Source of the DNA: a virus
Direction: 5' to 3' (one strand)
Virus record (IMG/VR): IMGVR_UViG_3300031951_009873
Coordinates: 1 to 64,000 of that record
Length of the DNA: 64,000 bases
Within the stretch, counting starts at the first letter, position 1; the number at the start of each line of letters is the position of its first letter. This document shows, piece after piece, positions 61,220-64,000 of the stretch. Position numbers and translations under genes: made by a program. Under the pieces are notes generated by a model. It saw only the letters and a program-made list of their open reading frames with translations. It was not told the origin of the DNA and ran no database searches.

Positions 61220-64000
61220 ATGGCACAAGTTAATGATGCACCGTGGAGTGCTGCGTTTATCGTTTGGGTGGTAAATGAAGCAGCAAGAAAAGAAGGTGTA
61301 ACCGGACTTACATTCCCAACTGGACCAAACTTTGTTGCTCACGTTGAATACGCTAATGCAATTCGTCGTGGAGGATTTCCATGGAAAGCCCTCAAACCAA
61401 CAAACTTTGGTGTACCTATTAAATTACAACCTGGCGACATCGTAGTAATCAATCGTGCGAACAACAATTTAACATTTGATGGGTGGGATAGAACTACTGG
61501 ATGGGGCGGGTTTAGTCATGGAGATGTTGTAATAGAAGATAACGACGGTCCAGGTTTTACAATAATTGGTGGTAACTTAAGCAATAGAGTACGGTCTGAC
61601 ACTAAATACGGACTAGGAAAAGCATTCGTTGTACTGCGGCCAAATAATATAGCACACGGTAATATTATACGAGATGTTGCGAAAGCAGAATTAAAACTTT
61701 GGGAAGATAACAAATGGATAAGTGAAAACCAAGCAGGCGCTCGTGAACGTGTAGCATTATATTGGAACACTTCCGGATTACCATACATCCCATCTTCTGC
61801 GTTTACTAACCCAGGAGGAGTAACCCCACGACAAGCACCAGAGTCACCAGCCGCTATCTCACCATTTATTGAATCACTTGAATCATTTCATCCAAATATT
61901 CAATACGAACTAACACGGCGCAGAGTATCGGCAGAAACGGCGAATACATATATGCCGTTTGTCAAACTAACATCGTTGTCAAGAGTATTGCCCGACAATT
62001 TACCAGACGGACAAACTTCGGCATACTGCCCTTCACTTGGTATACATGGTCAAGATAATATATCTTTCGATGATATTTACCTACCAAAAAGTAATAAAAG
62101 TATTATAGGATACGCAAGAGCTGGTGCTAATGGGGAAACTACCGTACCCGTGGTTGTGTCTGATTCAACAAGAGATGCAGCAAATATTCCTATACCTGGA
62201 ATTACTCAATTCACTGTTGAGCGCAGTACTGCGGGTCCAATGGGAGTACGTGGTGGATTGGTAAAAGCTGATTTAAAAATAGTTGCATATTCTATTGGAC
62301 AAGTAGATACACTACTTAGATATTATTTACGCCCTGCTACTAGATTAGTTCTTGAAGTAGGTAGAATGTCGGCTAATCAAAAAGAAAAACAAATAAAACA
62401 GTTTGACTGGAATTTACCAGAATCATTCATTAGTGATTACTTCAGTAAATTTATTAAAAGTCAGCGTCTACAAAACGCCTTTATCAAAGAATATATTTAC
62501 AACAATAATGGTAATTATGAAGCCTTTATTACTTATGTAGTGAAATTTAATCTTAAGTATAATAAAAACAATACTTTTGAAATAGACTTAACATTACACT
62601 CGGTTCAACAATTTGAAGTAACAACAAAACACACCGCGGTACAATCTAGTTGCCCAAGTCCAACGAAGGCATGCGATGTAATGGACATTCAAGAGTATTT
62701 TAATGGTGCATATGATTGGAAAAACAATTCGTTTAGTAAACTGATGTCACGATATCAAAATGATATAGATTGGGGTGCTCAAATTGTACCAATAAAAAAT
62801 AAAGATACTAATGAAGTTGGTGCGCAAAGTACTCAGGCGGGAACTAGAGAAAATGAGTATTATGTATCGTGGACATTTTTTGTAGAAAAAATATTAAACG
62901 ATAGAGAATACGGTATTGCTGCTATGTTGGGAGATAGTACATCTGTGGGAGCACTATCAGACTTAGCATTATTACGACCTGTAGCAAATCCAACTGGATC
63001 GTTTGAATCTGGACTAATTTCAAATCAATGTGGATACCATCCAAATTTAAGATCGGTAAACCCAGGCGTAATGATTATTTACAATCCAGAAGCACAAATA
63101 AGATATGAAAAATCAAAAGATAAAGGCATATTTGAAAGTGTTAAAAATGCGGCCGCATCCGGCTCAAAAGAAGTAAGCGATGCGTTAAAAGTTAGTTCCT
63201 TAGCACAACAAATCAGTGGGTCATCTGTCCCATTTACCAACACACTAAATAAAGTAAATACTGTAGCGGGTGCAAGTTCATTAACAAATGGTGTGTGGTT
63301 AAATACCCAAGCAATTAAGCAAGCATTTACATCCACCGATACAATTTCATCCGCAATAAGTTCATTGTTAAGTATGATGAATTCGGCAACAGAAGGTTAC
63401 TGGAATCTTCAATTATACTCTACTGATGTGAAGAACCCAGGCCTCCATGTGATTGATATGGGACTGTCGAAAGAACCAAAATTACTTTCCAAGCCTTCAC
63501 TTGGTATTGATAGAGAAGAAGCAGAAACAAGTAATATTCTGAATAGTATTACTGGTATAACTCCCGCTCGTTATCGCGGTGACAAAGAAGATGAACCTAA
63601 ATACATCTACATGTTTAATCGAGGTACAAAATTATTTGACGATGGGGAACTTGGTAGTGAATTAATTGACTTAAATGTAGAATTTAATTTACCACAAGTA
63701 ATCGCAGTACAAGCTATTGCTAACATTGGTGGCCCTGCACAAAAACCACTGTTGTCATCTATTAATGTAAAAGAATTACAAGAAATTAGTCTTATCAAAG
63801 GATTATATACATCATGTGGTGATTCGGCAGACGATGCTAGCTGCGAAAGTGACGAAATAAGAAAGCTCCGTGCACAAATAAGCGAAGCTGAAAGTGCCAA
63901 TCAACGTGCACAGGGGCTTCGAGCCCCTAGTATATTCGCGGGAGATGTTAGTACTCAACTTGCGTTAGCAATAAATCGTGATATAGCATCAACAAATCTT
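61220..64000 (+). CDS. Giant hub-like protein with N-terminal DUF2272-like domain (partial)
   Basis: An open frame of 927 codons runs from ATG 61220 to the window edge, where it stays open. Residues 1-145 resemble DUF2272 (APWSAAFIVWVVNEAARKEG, then IKLQPGDIVVINRAN and FSHGDVVIEDNDGPGFTIIG), a predicted papain-like/NlpC-like domain with His in FSHGD. A baseplate-hub-like region with tube-fold features follows (RRRVSAETANTYMPFVKLTS, then YARAGANGETTVPVVVSDST), with a C-terminal coiled-coil-like stretch (ISEAESANQRAQGLR) at the edge. It may join cell-wall degrading and hub roles like T4 gp5/gp27 in one chain; this is inference. Confidence 0.68.
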   Translation, partial: MAQVNDAPWSAAFIVWVVNEAARKEGVTGLTFPTGPNFVAHVEYANAIRRGGFPWKALKPTNFGVPIKLQPGDIVVINRANNNLTFDGWDRTTGWGGFSHGDVVIEDNDGPGFTIIGGNLSNRVRSDTKYGLGKAFVVLRPNNIAHGNIIRDVAKAELKLWEDNKWISENQAGARERVALYWNTSGLPYIPSSAFTNPGGVTPRQAPESPAAISPFIESLESFHPNIQYELTRRRVSAETANTYMPFVKLTSLSRVLPDNLPDGQTSAYCPSLGIHGQDNISFDDIYLPKSNKSIIGYARAGANGETTVPVVVSDSTRDAANIPIPGITQFTVERSTAGPMGVRGGLVKADLKIVAYSIGQVDTLLRYYLRPATRLVLEVGRMSANQKEKQIKQFDWNLPESFISDYFSKFIKSQRLQNAFIKEYIYNNNGNYEAFITYVVKFNLKYNKNNTFEIDLTLHSVQQFEVTTKHTAVQSSCPSPTKACDVMDIQEYFNGAYDWKNNSFSKLMSRYQNDIDWGAQIVPIKNKDTNEVGAQSTQAGTRENEYYVSWTFFVEKILNDREYGIAAMLGDSTSVGALSDLALLRPVANPTGSFESGLISNQCGYHPNLRSVNPGVMIIYNPEAQIRYEKSKDKGIFESVKNAAASGSKEVSDALKVSSLAQQISGSSVPFTNTLNKVNTVAGASSLTNGVWLNTQAIKQAFTSTDTISSAISSLLSMMNSATEGYWNLQLYSTDVKNPGLHVIDMGLSKEPKLLSKPSLGIDREEAETSNILNSITGITPARYRGDKEDEPKYIYMFNRGTKLFDDGELGSELIDLNVEFNLPQVIAVQAIANIGGPAQKPLLSSINVKELQEISLIKGLYTSCGDSADDASCESDEIRKLRAQISEAESANQRAQGLRAPSIFAGDVSTQLALAINRDIASTNL

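Noticed and set aside
1-64000. tRNA genes, integrase, insertion sequences, attachment sites
   Set aside because: I saw no cloverleaf-like segment with a CCA end or matching arms, no recombinase or transposase motif and no flanking direct repeats. A covariance-model scan would be needed for a firm negative.

Overview
This window is part of the genome of a large contractile-tailed (T4-like) bacteriophage, most likely an uncultured environmental, possibly aquatic one. The evidence is a gp19-type tail tube end at the left edge, an S74 chaperone-type fibre, a gp26-type baseplate protein, a tape measure candidate, a gp48/gp54-like protein, a LysM-like protein and a very large hub-like protein at the right edge. 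DNA is AT-rich, every supported gene is on the + strand, and many neighbours overlap by a few bases (ATGA or TAATG junctions). No tRNA, integrase or rRNA was seen, so the host cannot be named from this sequence.

Layout. (1) 1-11,600: tail tube end, terminator, then fibre genes. Two giant fibres (4279-9138 and 9209-11410) hold six long Gly-Ser-Thr repeat tracts separated by reused beta-rich modules; the second ends in an S74 autoprocessing chaperone. (2) 11,600-51,500: a roughly 40 kb accessory island inserted between fibre and baseplate genes. It encodes a GT2-like glycosyltransferase, five members of a recurring GT10-like family, about ten SGNH-hydrolase-like proteins (one fused to a GT-like domain, one with Cys in place of Ser), three radical SAM enzymes, an amidinotransferase, a methyltransferase, a PhyH-like and a prolyl-hydroxylase-like oxygenase, three sugar-nucleotide epimerases, an RmlC-like epimerase, split thiamine-diphosphate enzyme halves, an O-carbamoyltransferase, a short DegT-like protein, two HAD-type proteins, two sulfotransferase-like proteins next to an APS-kinase/nucleotidyltransferase fusion, two QueC-like PP-loop ATPases, a subtilase and a TagD-like cytidylyltransferase. 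(3) 51,500-54,320: structural genes, including three small related proteins with FYPFG-like starts. (4) 54,370-56,460: a SNF2-type helicase. (5) 56,500-64,000: tail assembly/baseplate genes.

How it may work together. The island looks able to build and decorate an unusual glycan (epimerised, carbamoylated, sulfated, methylated, acylated or deacylated, amidinated). Because it directly follows Ser/Thr-rich adhesin-like fibres, one attractive but unproven idea is that it glycosylates the phage's own fibres, as serine-rich-repeat adhesin clusters do in bacteria. Remodelling of host surface glycan is the main alternative.

Expression. Structural operons are preceded by an ATATTTATA-like box mostly 27-28 bases before the start codon. 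Three other genes have TTGACA-N17 promoters, one of them a perfect sigma70 consensus. A T7 run where the gp26-like gene overlaps the next frame is a candidate programmed frameshift. No stretch longer than 300 bases lacks a gene.
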